Assembly (NCBI GenBank): GCA_030824275.1
Contig: JAVBXY010000005.1
Location: forward strand, 304,351-368,350
Source: Rhodocyclaceae bacterium
GTDB lineage: Bacteria; Pseudomonadota; Gammaproteobacteria; Burkholderiales; Rhodocyclaceae
Length of the DNA stretch: 64,000 bases
Reading direction: 5' to 3'
A program made the translations under genes and the position numbers. The notes below the pieces were generated by a model. It was not told the origin of the DNA. It made no database searches and worked only from the letters and a program-made list of their open reading frames with translations. Shown one piece after another: positions 1-10,010 of the stretch (position 1 is the first letter of the stretch; each line of letters begins with the position of its first letter).

Positions 1-131
1 CCTGGCTCAACAATAAGCCGACCATCATCGTGTTGCTCGACTCCTGGGGCAAGATGACTCGCATCGGCGACGCCAACCGCATCAAGCGTTGGGTTGAAAG
101 CGCTTCGCTGGCCCGTCCTTCCGCCGGCTGA
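1..131 (+). CDS. D-alanyl-D-alanine endopeptidase (PbpG-like), C-terminal fragment
   Basis: Only the last 42 codons are in the window; the gene begins upstream. The readable frame starts at base 3 and stops with TGA at 129-131. The tail contains LLDSWGK and GDANRIKRW, which resembles the end of the PBP7/PbpG family of periplasmic D,D-endopeptidases, where a hydrophobic strand ending in a small-residue turn is followed by a DAxRI helix. The family cleaves cross-links in peptidoglycan. The catalytic SxxK, SxN and KTG motifs would all lie upstream, so the assignment rests on the tail only. A good intrinsic terminator follows 19 bases after the stop, which fits the end of a transcription unit. 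Confidence 0.55.
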   Translation, partial: WLNNKPTIIVLLDSWGKMTRIGDANRIKRWVESASLARPSAG

Positions 132-150
132 TCCGGCCACCGTTTGAAAG

Positions 151-176
151 AAAAGCCGCCTTCGGGCGGCTTTTTC
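151..176 (+). terminator. Intrinsic terminator after the PbpG-like gene
   Basis: GCCGCC (155-160), loop TTCG, GGCGGC (165-170), then TTTTTC. The flanking AAAA/TTTT can lengthen the stem. The UUCG tetraloop and U-tract are typical of a Rho-independent terminator. Confidence 0.9.
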
Positions 177-365
177 GTTTCCAGGCGGCCGCACCAAGGC
201 AAGCACCTGCTTGTTACCTATCGACAACAGGAATGACCACGATTACATCGAGGGCGTACATCTCTATTGCACTGCAACATCCGGGGCAGGCAGAATGCGT
301 CGCTTAAAAACCAGAACCCATTGCCCCCGACAGAGAAAGGACCACGGGAAAGCAGAGATATCTTC

Positions 366-3326
366 ATGTCGCACGCGCTTGCCTATGAACGCATCACGAC
401 CCTGTATGCCATCACCGCCGACCAACAGTCGCCGCTGGAGGAAAAGTTTCGTGCGCTGCTCGATCTCGGGCAGCAGGCCTTCGATCTCGATATCGGTTGC
501 ATCGCTCGGATAAGCGGCGATGTCTATGAGGTCGCGGCCGTAGTGCCGGTGACCAATGGGCTGATGCCCGGTTCGCGTTTTCCCCTGGAACATACCTACT
601 GCGGCGTCACCATCGCATCGTCCGATCCTGTGGGTTTCGATCAGGCTACCGGATCCGATTGGGAGCGCCATCCCTGTTTCCGCAAATTCCGGCAGGAGGC
701 CTATCTGGGGGCCCGTATCCTGGTGGACGACCAGCCTTGGGGAACCCTGAGTTTTTCCAGCCTGAACAAGGTCGCTCATCCGCATCCGGAAGAGGACTTC
801 CTGTTCATCAATCTGATGGCCCAATGGATCGGGCATGAGTTGGAGCGGGCCGATCATCACGAGAAGATGTGGGCCCTGAACGAATGGCGTCAGGCCTTGC
901 TCGATAGCGCCAATCTTTCGATCATCGCCACTGATCCGGATGGTGTCGTGGTCAGCGTCAATCATGCCGCCGAGCGCATGCTGGGTTACTCGGCGGTGGA
1001 GCTTGTCGGGCAGCGTCGGCCGCGCTTCCACGATCGGGACGAAGTCATCGCCCGCGCCAAACAATTGAGCGAAGAGCTTGGCGAGACGGTGGAGCCTGGC
1101 TTCGAGGTCATCGTTGCCCGCGCCCGTCGCGGTACTGCCGATGAAAGCGAATGGACTTATGTGCGCAAGGACGGTAGCCGTTTTGCCGTGCTCCAGTCGG
1201 TAACGGCGGTACGGGATGCCAAGGGCGGCTTGCGCGGCTTTCTCGGCACGGCGGTGGATCTTTCGCAGCGCAAGGCCCTCGAGGTTCAGACGGCCATTGC
1301 CCGTGCCAATGAGATGAGCCGCACCATCGTGCGTGCCATCAGCGAGGGCGTGATCGGCGTCGAGGATGCCTTTCCCCATCGCATCCGTTTCATCAATCCG
1401 GCGGCGGAAAAAATGCTGGGCGTCAGCGAGGCCGAAGCCAGCGGCAAGTCCCTGGAGAACGTCATCGGCCTGGCACCGGAGGAGGGCGCCGGGCCGGGCT
1501 CCCTGTTCTGTCGCCTGGTCCACGGCAAGCCCTTTGAGGCGATGATCGTCTCCTCGGGCCGGGACATGCCTTTCCCCGCTGCGTTCGTCACCTCCCGCGC
1601 CCTCGATGACACGGGGCTGGTGGTGCTCACGGTGCAGGATGTCACCGCACGCTGGCAATCCGACGAGCAGTTGCGTCTGGCCGAGCAGGTTTTCGAATAC
1701 AGCCCGGAGGCGATTCTGGTCACCGATGGCGACGGCACCATCCTGCGCGTCAATCCTGCCTTTACGCTGATCACCGGCTATCTTCCCGAGGAAGCCATCG
1801 GCCAGAACCCGCGCATCCTGCGTTCCGGACGACATGATGCGGACTTCTACCGCGAGCTGTGGCGCAGCCTGGACCAGAACGGCCATTGGCACGGTGAAAT
1901 CTGGGACCGGCGCAAGAACGCCGACATCTATCCGAAGTGGCTGTGCATCAACGCCGTACACCTGCCCCACGGCGTCACCCGTTACGTCGCCCTGTTCGCC
2001 GATATTTCGGAACGCAAGGAACACGAGGAGCGGATCGACTATCTGGCCCGTCACGACGCCCTGACCGGTCTCGCCAATCGTCGTCTGCTCGATGACCGTA
2101 TGGGCAAGCTGCTGTCTTCTGCGCGCAAGGGCGACCAGGGCGTGGCCCTGCTGCTGATCGACCTGGACCGCTTCAAGCAGGTGAATGACAGCCTCGGCCA
2201 TCAGGTTGGCGACCAGTTGCTGGTGGAAGTGGCACGTCGGCTCAATGCCTGCGTGCGCGGTGGCGATACCGTCGCTCGCCTCGGTGGCGATGAGTTCGTC
2301 GTCCTGCTGGCCGGCATCGCCGACCATCGCGGCATTGCCCATGTCGCGGAAAAAATCCGCGAAGCCCTGGCCCGTCCCGTGGAAGTCGGCGGACACTTGC
2401 TGCATACCTCGCCGTCGATTGGCATCAGCCTGTATCCCAGTGATGGCGCCGACCTGGAGGGGCTCTTGCAGGCTGCCGACATCGCCATGTATCAGGTCAA
2501 GGCTGCCGGTCGCAACGCCTGGATGTTCTTCGAGGCGCGCATGAACGAGGAAGTACGCACGCGCCATCAACTGGAAATCGACCTGCGCCGGGCTCTGGCC
2601 GAGAAACAGTTCGAGCTGCACTACCAGCCCCAGTTCGATGTGGATGGCGCCCGCGTGATTGCCTGGGAAGCCCTGCTGCGCTGGCAGCATCCGGAGCGCG
2701 GCTGGATCGAACCGACCGAGTTCATTCCCGTAGCCGAGGACACCGGCATGATCCTGCCGCTGGGCGAATGGGTGCTCGAAGCCGCCTGTCGCGAAGCGAT
2801 GGACTGGACCGTGCGACGCGGCGACGGTGAACGGGTGGCCGTCAATCTGTCGCCGCGCCAGTTCGATCAGCCGGCGCTGGTGGATGTCGTTGCTCGCGTA
2901 CTCAAGGACACCGGCTTGCCGGCGAACCGGCTGGAACTGGAAGTCACCGAAAGCGCCTTGATGGCGAATACGCCGAAGGTGCGCGAGACACTGCTCGGTC
3001 TTAAGGCCCTCGGCGTGCATCTGACCCTGGACGACTTCGGCACCGGTTATTCCTCCCTCGGCTACCTGAGTTCCTTTGCCGTTGACCGTCTGAAGATCGA
3101 CCGCTCCTTCATGCTCGACGTGGAAAACAAGCCGAACAACGGCGCCATCATCCATGCCGTGATCGCCCTGGCCAAGGCGCTGGGTCTGGAGGTCGTCGCC
3201 GAGGGCGTGGAAACCTGCGAGCAACTGGCTTTTCTGATCGACAGCGGCTGCGTCAAGGCGCAGGGCTTTCTCTACGGTCGGCCGATTCCGGCGAACGCTG
3301 TGCCCGACTTCAGTTTGCGTCAATAA
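366..3326 (+). CDS. GAF-PAS-PAS-PAS-GGDEF-EAL c-di-GMP turnover protein
   Basis: Cytoplasmic sensor enzyme of 986 residues predicted to make and/or break cyclic di-GMP. Order of domains: GAF (about 10-160), three PAS-like modules (about 170-300, 310-430, 435-560), GGDEF (about 570-735) and EAL (about 745-985). The GGDEF motif is intact at residues 640-644 and is preceded by an RGGD inhibitory I-site, so diguanylate cyclase activity with product feedback is plausible. The EAL domain keeps EAL at 768-770, DDFGTGYSS and VVAEGVET, so phosphodiesterase activity is also plausible. No transmembrane segment is seen. A TTG-initiated extension reaches 267, but the ATG at 366 gives a protein that begins directly before the GAF domain. 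The net activity cannot be told from sequence. Confidence 0.93.
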   Translation: MSHALAYERITTLYAITADQQSPLEEKFRALLDLGQQAFDLDIGCIARISGDVYEVAAVVPVTNGLMPGSRFPLEHTYCGVTIASSDPVGFDQATGSDWERHPCFRKFRQEAYLGARILVDDQPWGTLSFSSLNKVAHPHPEEDFLFINLMAQWIGHELERADHHEKMWALNEWRQALLDSANLSIIATDPDGVVVSVNHAAERMLGYSAVELVGQRRPRFHDRDEVIARAKQLSEELGETVEPGFEVIVARARRGTADESEWTYVRKDGSRFAVLQSVTAVRDAKGGLRGFLGTAVDLSQRKALEVQTAIARANEMSRTIVRAISEGVIGVEDAFPHRIRFINPAAEKMLGVSEAEASGKSLENVIGLAPEEGAGPGSLFCRLVHGKPFEAMIVSSGRDMPFPAAFVTSRALDDTGLVVLTVQDVTARWQSDEQLRLAEQVFEYSPEAILVTDGDGTILRVNPAFTLITGYLPEEAIGQNPRILRSGRHDADFYRELWRSLDQNGHWHGEIWDRRKNADIYPKWLCINAVHLPHGVTRYVALFADISERKEHEERIDYLARHDALTGLANRRLLDDRMGKLLSSARKGDQGVALLLIDLDRFKQVNDSLGHQVGDQLLVEVARRLNACVRGGDTVARLGGDEFVVLLAGIADHRGIAHVAEKIREALARPVEVGGHLLHTSPSIGISLYPSDGADLEGLLQAADIAMYQVKAAGRNAWMFFEARMNEEVRTRHQLEIDLRRALAEKQFELHYQPQFDVDGARVIAWEALLRWQHPERGWIEPTEFIPVAEDTGMILPLGEWVLEAACREAMDWTVRRGDGERVAVNLSPRQFDQPALVDVVARVLKDTGLPANRLELEVTESALMANTPKVRETLLGLKALGVHLTLDDFGTGYSSLGYLSSFAVDRLKIDRSFMLDVENKPNNGAIIHAVIALAKALGLEVVAEGVETCEQLAFLIDSGCVKAQGFLYGRPIPANAVPDFSLRQ

Positions 3327-3333
3327 CCCTTCA

Positions 3334-3349
3334 GGCGAAATAGTTCGCC
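3334..3349 (+). terminator. Possible terminator hairpin after the GGDEF/EAL gene
   Basis: GGCGAA, loop ATAG, TTCGCC: a perfect 6-bp stem starting 8 bases after the stop codon. There is no U-tract, so it is only a weak terminator candidate. Confidence 0.35.
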
Positions 3350-3392
3350 ATGCGACGCGTTCTCATCTAGTGTGAAAGCGGGGCCGGCGAAT

Positions 3393-3408
3393 ATCGACAC
3401 GAGTCGAT
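3393..3408. promoter_or_regulatory. Inverted repeat upstream of tetR, candidate operator
   Basis: ATCGAC-ACGA-GTCGAT is a perfect 6+6 inverted repeat ending 25 bases before the TetR start at 3434. TetR-family regulators commonly repress their own genes through such palindromes. The role here is inferred from position only. Confidence 0.4.
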
Positions 3409-3433
3409 GCGTCTCCTCAACGGGAGAGCGACC

Positions 3434-4093
3434 ATGAAGAAGAACAGCAATGGTCAGGAGTTGGTGCGTGAGGAAGGCAGTCGTCGCGCGGACTTGGTGA
3501 ATGCGGCAGCCCGCCTGTTCAGGGAAAAGGGATTCGATGCCACCACGATCCGCGATATCGCCGGCGCCGTCGGCATGGGATCGGGTTCTCCCTTTTGTCA
3601 TTTTCGCAGCAAGCAGCACATCCTCGGCAGCATCGTGCTGGAAGGCATGCAGTCGGTCTTGGAGGACGCCGAGGCCTTGGTGGCGCGGCGCATGTCCGCG
3701 CCGGATCGGTTCCGCGCGTTGATGAAACTCCACGTCGACGTCCTGCATCGACCCGGCAATGATTTCATCGCCGTGATGCTCTACGAATGGCGCGCCCTGT
3801 CGCCGGAAATCCGTGCCCAGTTGGTCACCCTGATGGATCGCTACGAAGCCCTGTGGCACGACTGCTTGCGGCGACTCCAGCGTGCGGGCCACATATCCGG
3901 CGACCTGCGCCTGATGCGACAGGTGATCCTCGGTGCCATGAACTGGAGCCTGCGCTGGTTCCGCCCGGAAGGCGAACTGTCTGCTGGCGAGCTGGCTGAG
4001 AATGCCGCCAGCTTGTTCCTTGGGCTCTCGCTGGAAACGCCAGCGGCAAGACGCAATGAACGCCGTAACCTCTACGGGTCACCTCCGGCCTGA
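3434..4093 (+). CDS. TetR/AcrR family transcriptional regulator
   Basis: Predicted dimeric DNA-binding repressor of 219 residues. The N-terminal helix-turn-helix is clear: AARLFREKGFDATTIRDIA followed by GSPFCHFRSKQHIL (residues about 25-70). The C-terminal ligand domain (about 85-205) contains a helix ending RWFRPEGELSAGELA, as in regulators of the KstR2/FadR-like group that sense acyl-CoAs; that similarity is an inference. The start at 3434 is chosen over an in-frame ATG at 3407 because GGGAG lies 8 bases upstream. The last codons (RNLYGSPPA and stop) lie inside a 63-bp repeat that recurs at 62630, so the native C-terminus may have been replaced or extended by the repeat. The target genes are unknown; the neighbours are signalling genes. 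Confidence 0.88.
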   Translation: MKKNSNGQELVREEGSRRADLVNAAARLFREKGFDATTIRDIAGAVGMGSGSPFCHFRSKQHILGSIVLEGMQSVLEDAEALVARRMSAPDRFRALMKLHVDVLHRPGNDFIAVMLYEWRALSPEIRAQLVTLMDRYEALWHDCLRRLQRAGHISGDLRLMRQVILGAMNWSLRWFRPEGELSAGELAENAASLFLGLSLETPAARRNERRNLYGSPPA

Positions 4094-4123
4094 CGGCCTC
4101 CCCGTGCCGCCAGCGCCGACTTT
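4061..4123 (+). repeat. 63-bp REP-like element, copy 1 (with dispersed repeat core)
   Basis: Matches 62630-62692 at 61 of 63 positions. It contains GGCC-TGAC-GGCC, a GTCA...TGAC pairing and an outer ACGGG...CCCGT pairing, so the single strand can fold. Its right end (4101-4123) is a copy of the 24-bp dispersed repeat. The stop codon of tetR lies within it, and it sits between the convergent tetR and response-regulator genes. Confidence 0.85.
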
Positions 4124-4153
4124 CCCGTACCGAATCCCCAGCAGGCCTGACGC

Positions 4154-6772
4154 CTACTCCTGGTTTCGCAGCGACTCGCCGTAGTGTCGGAAGGCTTCGC
4201 GAATCGCGTCCAGTAGGTCGACTTCCTCCCAGGGTTTGGTTAGGAAGCGGAAAATCTCGCCACGGTTGATGGCATCGGTCAGGCTTTCCAGTCCGGTGTA
4301 GCCGGACAGCACCATGCGTACCGCCTTGGGGTGCATGACGCGGGCGCGGGCCAGCAGTTCCGTGCCCGACATGCCGGGCATGCGCTGGTCGGTCAGGATC
4401 ACCCCCACATCGTGTTCGGCCAGCAGGGCCAGCGCTTCCTCTCCGCTGGTAGCGGTCAATATCCGGTAGTTCTCACGCCGTAGCAGGCGCTTCACGGCTG
4501 AAAGCACATTGGCCTCGTCATCGACCAGTAATAGAGTGGATTGGGCCTCGTTGTCGACCGGTACCTGTGGCGGGCGGAAGGACATCAGGAAATGGGTCAT
4601 CTCGGCGGCCGGCAAGGGGCGGCTGATCAGATAGCCCTGGATGACATCGCATTGCAGCGAACGCAGATAGCGCGCCTGGCCCTGGTCTTCCACGCCCTCG
4701 GCGATCACTTCCAATCCCAGGCTGTGGCCGAGCGCGATGATCGCTTTGACGATGGAGGCATTGCCGCTGTTGGTGGTCATGTCGCGGACGAATGACATAT
4801 CCACCTTCAGCTTGTGCACTTCCAGTTGTTGCAGATAGGCCAGCGAGGAATAGCCGGTGCCGAAATCGTCAATCGACAGCCGCACGCCGAGCGCCTTGAT
4901 ATCGGCCAGCGAGCGGAATGACTGGTCGCGGTCCACCATCACGAAGCTTTCGGTGATTTCAAGTTCCAGCTGGTCGGGCGGGATGCCGGTATCGCGCAGC
5001 GCGGCACTGACGGATTCGACCAGCTTGCCCCGGCTCAATTGCACGGCGGAAACGTTCACCGCCGTCTGCCGTGGCGTCAACCCGGCGTCTGACCAGCGTT
5101 TGATCTGGCGGCAGGTTTCGTGCAAAACCCAGTCGCCCAGGCGGACCACCAGTCCGCTTTCTTCGGCCAGGGGAATGAACTCCCCGGGGGGAATCAGCCC
5201 CCGCTCGGGATGCTGCCAGCGGACCAGGGCTTCGAGACCGACGATCTCGCCGCTGATCAGGTCGATCTGCGGCTGGTAGTGAAGGATCAGCTCCTGGCGA
5301 TCCAGCGCACGGCGCAGATCGGCCTCCAGCGTCAGGCGCTGTTTGGCGCGCAGAGTCATCTCCGGCGAGGAGAAACGCAGGATGCCGCGGCCTTGCATCT
5401 TCGCCTGATGCAGGGCCGCATCGGCGCTGCTTTGCAGCGTGCCGGCATCCGCGCCGTCCGCCGGATACATGGCGATGCCGATGCTGGCGCCGACATACAC
5501 GCCGTGACCATCGAGTACGAAGGGCTCGGCCAGCGCATCGATCATGCGCTGCGCCAGTAGGTCGATCGAGGGCATGTCCTCGCGGGGCGTGAGGACGATG
5601 TTGAACTCGTCGCCGCCGATGCGGGCAATGCTGTCGGGGTCCGGCAACAGGCTTTGCAGGCGGTTACCTGCCTCCACCAGCAACTGGTCGCCGAGATCGT
5701 GGCCGAGACTTTCGTTGACGGTTTTGAAGTTATCGAGATCGACAAAGAGCAGGGCAAACTGCCCCTGGCTGCGCTCTGCCTGCGTGATCGAATGCGCCAG
5801 CACTTCGATGAACAGGAGCCGGTTGGGTAGCCCGGTCAGCGGGTCGCGGTGGGCCAGCACCTGATATTTCTCCTCGCTCATTTCGAGTAAGGCGGTGCGT
5901 TGCGCCACCGTATCCTCCAGCAAGCGCCGTAGGCGCGACAACTCAAGATGGGTGCGGATGCGGGCATGCACTTCATCGATGTCGAAGGGCTTGGTGATGT
6001 AGTCGGCGGCGCCAATGGCAAAGCCCCGAACCTTTTCCTCGGTGGCATCCACGACCGATACGAACACCACTGGAATGCGGTTTCCCACCGGATGCGCCTT
6101 GATGCGGCGGCAGACTTCATAGCCGTCCATGCCGGGCATCACGATGTCGAGCAGTACCAGATCGGGCGGCGACGCCCCGTCTATGATTTCCAGGGCCTTC
6201 GGCCCATTGCAGGCAACCTGGATGCGATAGTCGTTCTTCAGTGCCTCGATCAGGGCGTGCACGTTCTCCGGCACATCGTCCACCACCAGCAGGCAAGGCT
6301 GCTGTGCCGGATTGCTTGGGGCCGCCGTATCGAAGAGGAATGGGTTGCGGCGATAGCGCATCAATTCGAGTTGGGTGCGCACGCGCATCTTCAGCAGTTC
6401 GGGATTGATCGGCTTGGTGATGTAGTCGGCAACGCCCAGGGTCAGTCCGCGCGCTTCGTCGGCGGCTTCCGAGAGTGCTGTGACGAAGATCACCGGAATC
6501 GTTGCTGTCGTCGGGCTCGATTTCAGGCGCGCCAGAACCGAGTAGCCATCCATGCCGGGCATCCGGATGTCGAGCAGGATCAGGTCCGGGCGCGGCATGC
6601 GCTGCGCCAGTTCCAGAGCCTTCTCGCCGGAGGTGGCAGCAGCGATGGCGTATTCGTCGCGCAACACACTCATCAGCGCGTGCAGGTTCTCCGGGACGTC
6701 ATCGACAATCAGGATGCGGGGACGGCTATCGCCGGGGAGGGGATGTTTGTCGGTCATGGCGGGTTCATTCAT
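4154..6772 (-). CDS. Response regulator REC-REC-GGDEF-EAL-REC
   Basis: Output protein of 872 residues for the hybrid kinase encoded just upstream. Two N-terminal receiver domains carry phospho-acceptors D68 and D209 (each in LLDI.MPGMDG). A GGDEF domain (motif at 386-390) and an EAL domain (EAL at 514-516, [17 protein letters not shown]) follow. A third receiver (acceptor D795 in [11 protein letters not shown]) closes the protein; its sequence is of the type found in RpfG/HupR-like regulators and differs from the first two. The I-site position reads PDPD instead of RxxD, so product inhibition of the cyclase is probably lost. The start overlaps the kinase stop by 8 bases (ATGAATGA), indicating translational coupling. 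Another in-frame ATG exists at 6757. Confidence 0.93.
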   Translation of the reverse strand: MNEPAMTDKHPLPGDSRPRILIVDDVPENLHALMSVLRDEYAIAAATSGEKALELAQRMPRPDLILLDIRMPGMDGYSVLARLKSSPTTATIPVIFVTALSEAADEARGLTLGVADYITKPINPELLKMRVRTQLELMRYRRNPFLFDTAAPSNPAQQPCLLVVDDVPENVHALIEALKNDYRIQVACNGPKALEIIDGASPPDLVLLDIVMPGMDGYEVCRRIKAHPVGNRIPVVFVSVVDATEEKVRGFAIGAADYITKPFDIDEVHARIRTHLELSRLRRLLEDTVAQRTALLEMSEEKYQVLAHRDPLTGLPNRLLFIEVLAHSITQAERSQGQFALLFVDLDNFKTVNESLGHDLGDQLLVEAGNRLQSLLPDPDSIARIGGDEFNIVLTPREDMPSIDLLAQRMIDALAEPFVLDGHGVYVGASIGIAMYPADGADAGTLQSSADAALHQAKMQGRGILRFSSPEMTLRAKQRLTLEADLRRALDRQELILHYQPQIDLISGEIVGLEALVRWQHPERGLIPPGEFIPLAEESGLVVRLGDWVLHETCRQIKRWSDAGLTPRQTAVNVSAVQLSRGKLVESVSAALRDTGIPPDQLELEITESFVMVDRDQSFRSLADIKALGVRLSIDDFGTGYSSLAYLQQLEVHKLKVDMSFVRDMTTNSGNASIVKAIIALGHSLGLEVIAEGVEDQGQARYLRSLQCDVIQGYLISRPLPAAEMTHFLMSFRPPQVPVDNEAQSTLLLVDDEANVLSAVKRLLRRENYRILTATSGEEALALLAEHDVGVILTDQRMPGMSGTELLARARVMHPKAVRMVLSGYTGLESLTDAINRGEIFRFLTKPWEEVDLLDAIREAFRHYGESLRNQE

Positions 6773-9700
6773 TGTTCAGGCCTTCCTGCAACTGCTGCAG
6801 TCGCGCCAGGGCACGATCAGTATCGAACACCTCCACGTGTTCGGCAATCGCGGCAATGTCGGACGCGCAGGGGGTGCCGGCAACGCCGGTCTGCAACTCG
6901 GCGAGCAGGGATTCGGCGGCGCCCAGGTCAAAGCTCAGCGCGTGGGCGAGGCGGGCCAGGTGTTCGCGGAGCTGATCGGGGGATAGTGGCGTGGTAGCCG
7001 GGGGCGATGTTTGTATGGATGGGGTGGCGAGGCCAGCGATGTCGCGCAGCAGCTTGCGCATCAGCCCGTCCATCTCGTCCAGCATGGCGGGCTCAGGCTG
7101 TGTGCTCTTTTTCAAGCGTGCGTCGATGGCGCCAAGGTGTTCGTACAGTGCGTTGGCGCCGAGGTTGCCGGTCACGCCCTTCAGGGTATGGCAATACTCC
7201 TGTGCTGCCTGCATGTCCGGTTTTGCCAGAAGTCCGCGCAGTCTGTCGGCGGCATCGGCGTAATGCTCGCTAAAGCGCTGCAACTGCTTGCGGTAGGCGT
7301 CGGCCTTGCCGCCGATGCGGCGTATGCCTTCGCGTGCATCGAGGCTGTCCAGCGCCAACAGCTCGGGCGGCAGCTCCGCTGTTCCCGATGCAATGCTCAC
7401 GCGTTTTCCCGTTCCCTGCGCTGGCAAATGTATCCAGTTCGCCAGTACCGCCATCAGTCGGTCCGGCATGATGGGTTTGGTGACGTGGTCGTTCATGCCG
7501 GCGGCGGCGCATTTTTCTGCGTCCTGTGCCATTGCCAGTGCCGTCATGGCGATGATCGGCAGGCGGGCGAAGCGTTCGCTGCCGGGAAGCTCTCCATTGG
7601 CCAGGGCGCGAATCTGTCGCGTCGCGTCGAGACCATCCATCACCGGCATCTGGATGTCCATCAGCACCGCGTCGTAGTCCTGTTCCCTGACCTTGGCCAC
7701 GGCTTCCTCGCCGTTCACGGCCTCGTCCACCACCATGCCTTCGCTGCGCAAAAGTTCGATGGCGAATTCGCGGTTGATGTCGTTGTCCTCGACCAGCAGC
7801 AGGCGCGCGCCAGCCAGGCGGCCGCTGACGGCAAGATCGGGTTTGCTGCGCTGCCTGTCCTCGTGGCCCAGGATACGGCCTCGGCCGAGCACCGAGAGGA
7901 TGGTGTCGAGCAGGGTCGAAGGCGATACCGGCTTGATCAGGAAACCGTCGACGCCGGCCTGTTCGGCAAGACGGATCACATCCTCGCGGCCATAGGCGGT
8001 GATCATGACCACCCGTGGCTTGGGCGAGATGGCCGGGTCGCCGTGGATGCGCCGGGTCGCCTCGTCGCCGTTCATGCCCGGCATGCGCCAGTCCATCAGC
8101 ACCAGGTCGTAGGGTTTGCCTGTGGCCCTTGACAGGGCATCCAGGGCGGCCGCACCGCTGGCTTCGGTATCGACGTCGAGATGAATGAAGCGCAGCATCT
8201 CGGCCAGTATCTCCCGCGAGACCTGATTGTCATCCACCACCAGAACGCGTATGCCCTGGAGCAGCGGGCCGGCCTGCTCGATCAACGCGCTCGGCGTCGC
8301 CTGGCGGGCGATGCCGAGACGTACCGTGAAGCAGAAGGTGCTGCCCTGGCCAGGCTGCGAATCCTCGACCCAGATACGACCGCCCATCAGTTCGACCAGG
8401 TTCTTGCTGATCGCCAGCCCCAGGCCAGTGCCGCCGAAGCGGCGCGTGGTGGACTGATCGGCCTGGGTGAATTTGTCGAACAGCTTGCCCTGGATTTCCG
8501 GTGACATGCCGATGCCCGAGTCGCGCACCGTAACCTGCATGACGAGATCGCCGCTGCTCATGGACAGGGCGCGGAAGGCCAGTTCCACCTCGCCCTGTTT
8601 GGTGAACTTGACCGCATTGCCGCACAGGTTCAGCAGAATCTGGCCCAGGCGCAAGGGATCACCGACCAGGTGGGCCGGAATCGTCGCGTCGTAGCGGATG
8701 AGGAATTCGATGCCCTTGTGTTCGGCCTGGTAGGCGATGGCATCGGTCAGTTGTTCCAGCACGGCATCAAGGCCGAACTCGACCTGTTCGATGTCCAGTT
8801 TGCCGGCCTCGATTTTCGAGAAATCGAGGATGTCGTTGATGATGCCCAGCAGCGAGTGTGCCGCGCCCTGGGCCTTCATCAGATGGTTGTGCAAGGCTGC
8901 CGGCAGTTCGTTCTTTAGCGCCAGGTAGAGCATGCCGAGGATGGCATTCATCGGCGTGCGTATCTCGTGGCTCATATTGGCGAGGAAGTCGCTTTTCACC
9001 CGTGACAGGCGTTCGGCCTCTTCCTTGGCGGCCTGCAATTCCGCTGTGCGCGCCGCGACCAGATGTTCCAGATTGGCGCGCTCCTGTTCCAGTTCCTGTT
9101 TGGCGCGAACCAGGGCCCGGGTGCGTCGGTTGACCTGCCAGCGCAGCAACAGGGTGACGGCGATCAACAGCACCAGTGCCGCCCCGCCACCCGCCAGCGA
9201 CCACTGTATCCACTGAGGTACCAGGACTTCGGGGGGGGCCGCCATGCTCTTGTGCAGGGCCGAGAAATACGGTGAGCCCGAGGTCCGCCGCCAGTCGGTC
9301 AGATAGACGTCGATGCGCTCCAGCAGGTCGGCATGGCGGCCGTTGGTGGTGGCGAAATACAGGGTGCTGGGCAGGAAGACGATGGGCGTTTCCTGCAACT
9401 TGTATTTACCGCCGTTACGTGCGGCGAAGAAGCTGTTGGTGACCACCGCGTCGGCCTTGTCGGCGACCACAGCGGCATAGCCTTCATCCAGGGAATTCAC
9501 CCGTACAGGCAGAAAGGCGTGGCCGCCGCCGGCCATCAACTGGGCGAAGAACTGCTGCTGGATGCCGCCCTCGAGAATGGCTACGCGCTTGCCGGCGAGG
9601 TCGGCGAGGGTATGCGTCCTGTGCTGCGGCCGGCTGTACACCTGCGACCAGCTGTTGGCGACCGAGACCGTGTTGAAGTCGAAGCGCTGCGCCCGCTCGG

Positions 9701-10010
9701 CGGAAAAGGCCACGTCGGGCATCAGGTCGAGCTTGCCCTGTTCCAGTTGCGTCAGGCACTCCGCCCATTGGCAGGGCACGTAGCGCAGCTGCCAGCCTTC
9801 GCTGCGTGCGATTTCGTCGAGCAGTTCGACGAATAGGCCGGCTGGTCGGCCCCTGCTGTCCGTGTAGACCTTGGGCGCGTTTTCGTAGAGCCCGACCGTG
9901 ATGCTGCGCGGCTTCCGCCCATCATCGCCGTCGTCGCGCCATTGCCAGGCGAGGAGCGTCAGCACCATCAGGACGGCCGGACCAATAAGGAGGAGCGACG
10001 GACGTTTCAT
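6765..10010 (-). CDS. BvgS-like hybrid histidine kinase with periplasmic SBP domain
   Basis: Membrane sensor kinase of 1081 residues. Order: N-terminal membrane anchor (about 5-23), periplasmic solute-binding (SBP_bac_3-type) domain (about 35-255), transmembrane helix (about 270-291), coiled coil (about 295-340), HisKA with H348 in [10 protein letters not shown], HATPase_c with N-box NLCGNAVKF and [11 protein letters not shown], two receivers (D640 and D785), and a C-terminal HPt domain with H941 in HTLKG. This is the full phosphorelay layout of BvgS/EvgS/ArcB kinases. The ATG at 10010 is preferred over a longer in-frame start at 10127, because it overlaps the porin stop as ATGA and places the hydrophobic anchor at the N-terminus. 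The phosphoryl group probably passes to the next gene's receivers. The ligand is unknown, perhaps the solute that the upstream porin admits. Confidence 0.93.
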   Translation of the reverse strand: MKRPSLLLIGPAVLMVLTLLAWQWRDDGDDGRKPRSITVGLYENAPKVYTDSRGRPAGLFVELLDEIARSEGWQLRYVPCQWAECLTQLEQGKLDLMPDVAFSAERAQRFDFNTVSVANSWSQVYSRPQHRTHTLADLAGKRVAILEGGIQQQFFAQLMAGGGHAFLPVRVNSLDEGYAAVVADKADAVVTNSFFAARNGGKYKLQETPIVFLPSTLYFATTNGRHADLLERIDVYLTDWRRTSGSPYFSALHKSMAAPPEVLVPQWIQWSLAGGGAALVLLIAVTLLLRWQVNRRTRALVRAKQELEQERANLEHLVAARTAELQAAKEEAERLSRVKSDFLANMSHEIRTPMNAILGMLYLALKNELPAALHNHLMKAQGAAHSLLGIINDILDFSKIEAGKLDIEQVEFGLDAVLEQLTDAIAYQAEHKGIEFLIRYDATIPAHLVGDPLRLGQILLNLCGNAVKFTKQGEVELAFRALSMSSGDLVMQVTVRDSGIGMSPEIQGKLFDKFTQADQSTTRRFGGTGLGLAISKNLVELMGGRIWVEDSQPGQGSTFCFTVRLGIARQATPSALIEQAGPLLQGIRVLVVDDNQVSREILAEMLRFIHLDVDTEASGAAALDALSRATGKPYDLVLMDWRMPGMNGDEATRRIHGDPAISPKPRVVMITAYGREDVIRLAEQAGVDGFLIKPVSPSTLLDTILSVLGRGRILGHEDRQRSKPDLAVSGRLAGARLLLVEDNDINREFAIELLRSEGMVVDEAVNGEEAVAKVREQDYDAVLMDIQMPVMDGLDATRQIRALANGELPGSERFARLPIIAMTALAMAQDAEKCAAAGMNDHVTKPIMPDRLMAVLANWIHLPAQGTGKRVSIASGTAELPPELLALDSLDAREGIRRIGGKADAYRKQLQRFSEHYADAADRLRGLLAKPDMQAAQEYCHTLKGVTGNLGANALYEHLGAIDARLKKSTQPEPAMLDEMDGLMRKLLRDIAGLATPSIQTSPPATTPLSPDQLREHLARLAHALSFDLGAAESLLAELQTGVAGTPCASDIAAIAEHVEVFDTDRALARLQQLQEGLNNE

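Noticed and set aside
264-3323. A 1019-codon open frame on the minus strand opposite the GGDEF/EAL gene
   Set aside because: It mirrors the real gene almost exactly. The plus-strand frame has clear GAF, PAS, GGDEF and EAL motifs; the minus frame has none. Long antisense frames are common in high-GC DNA.
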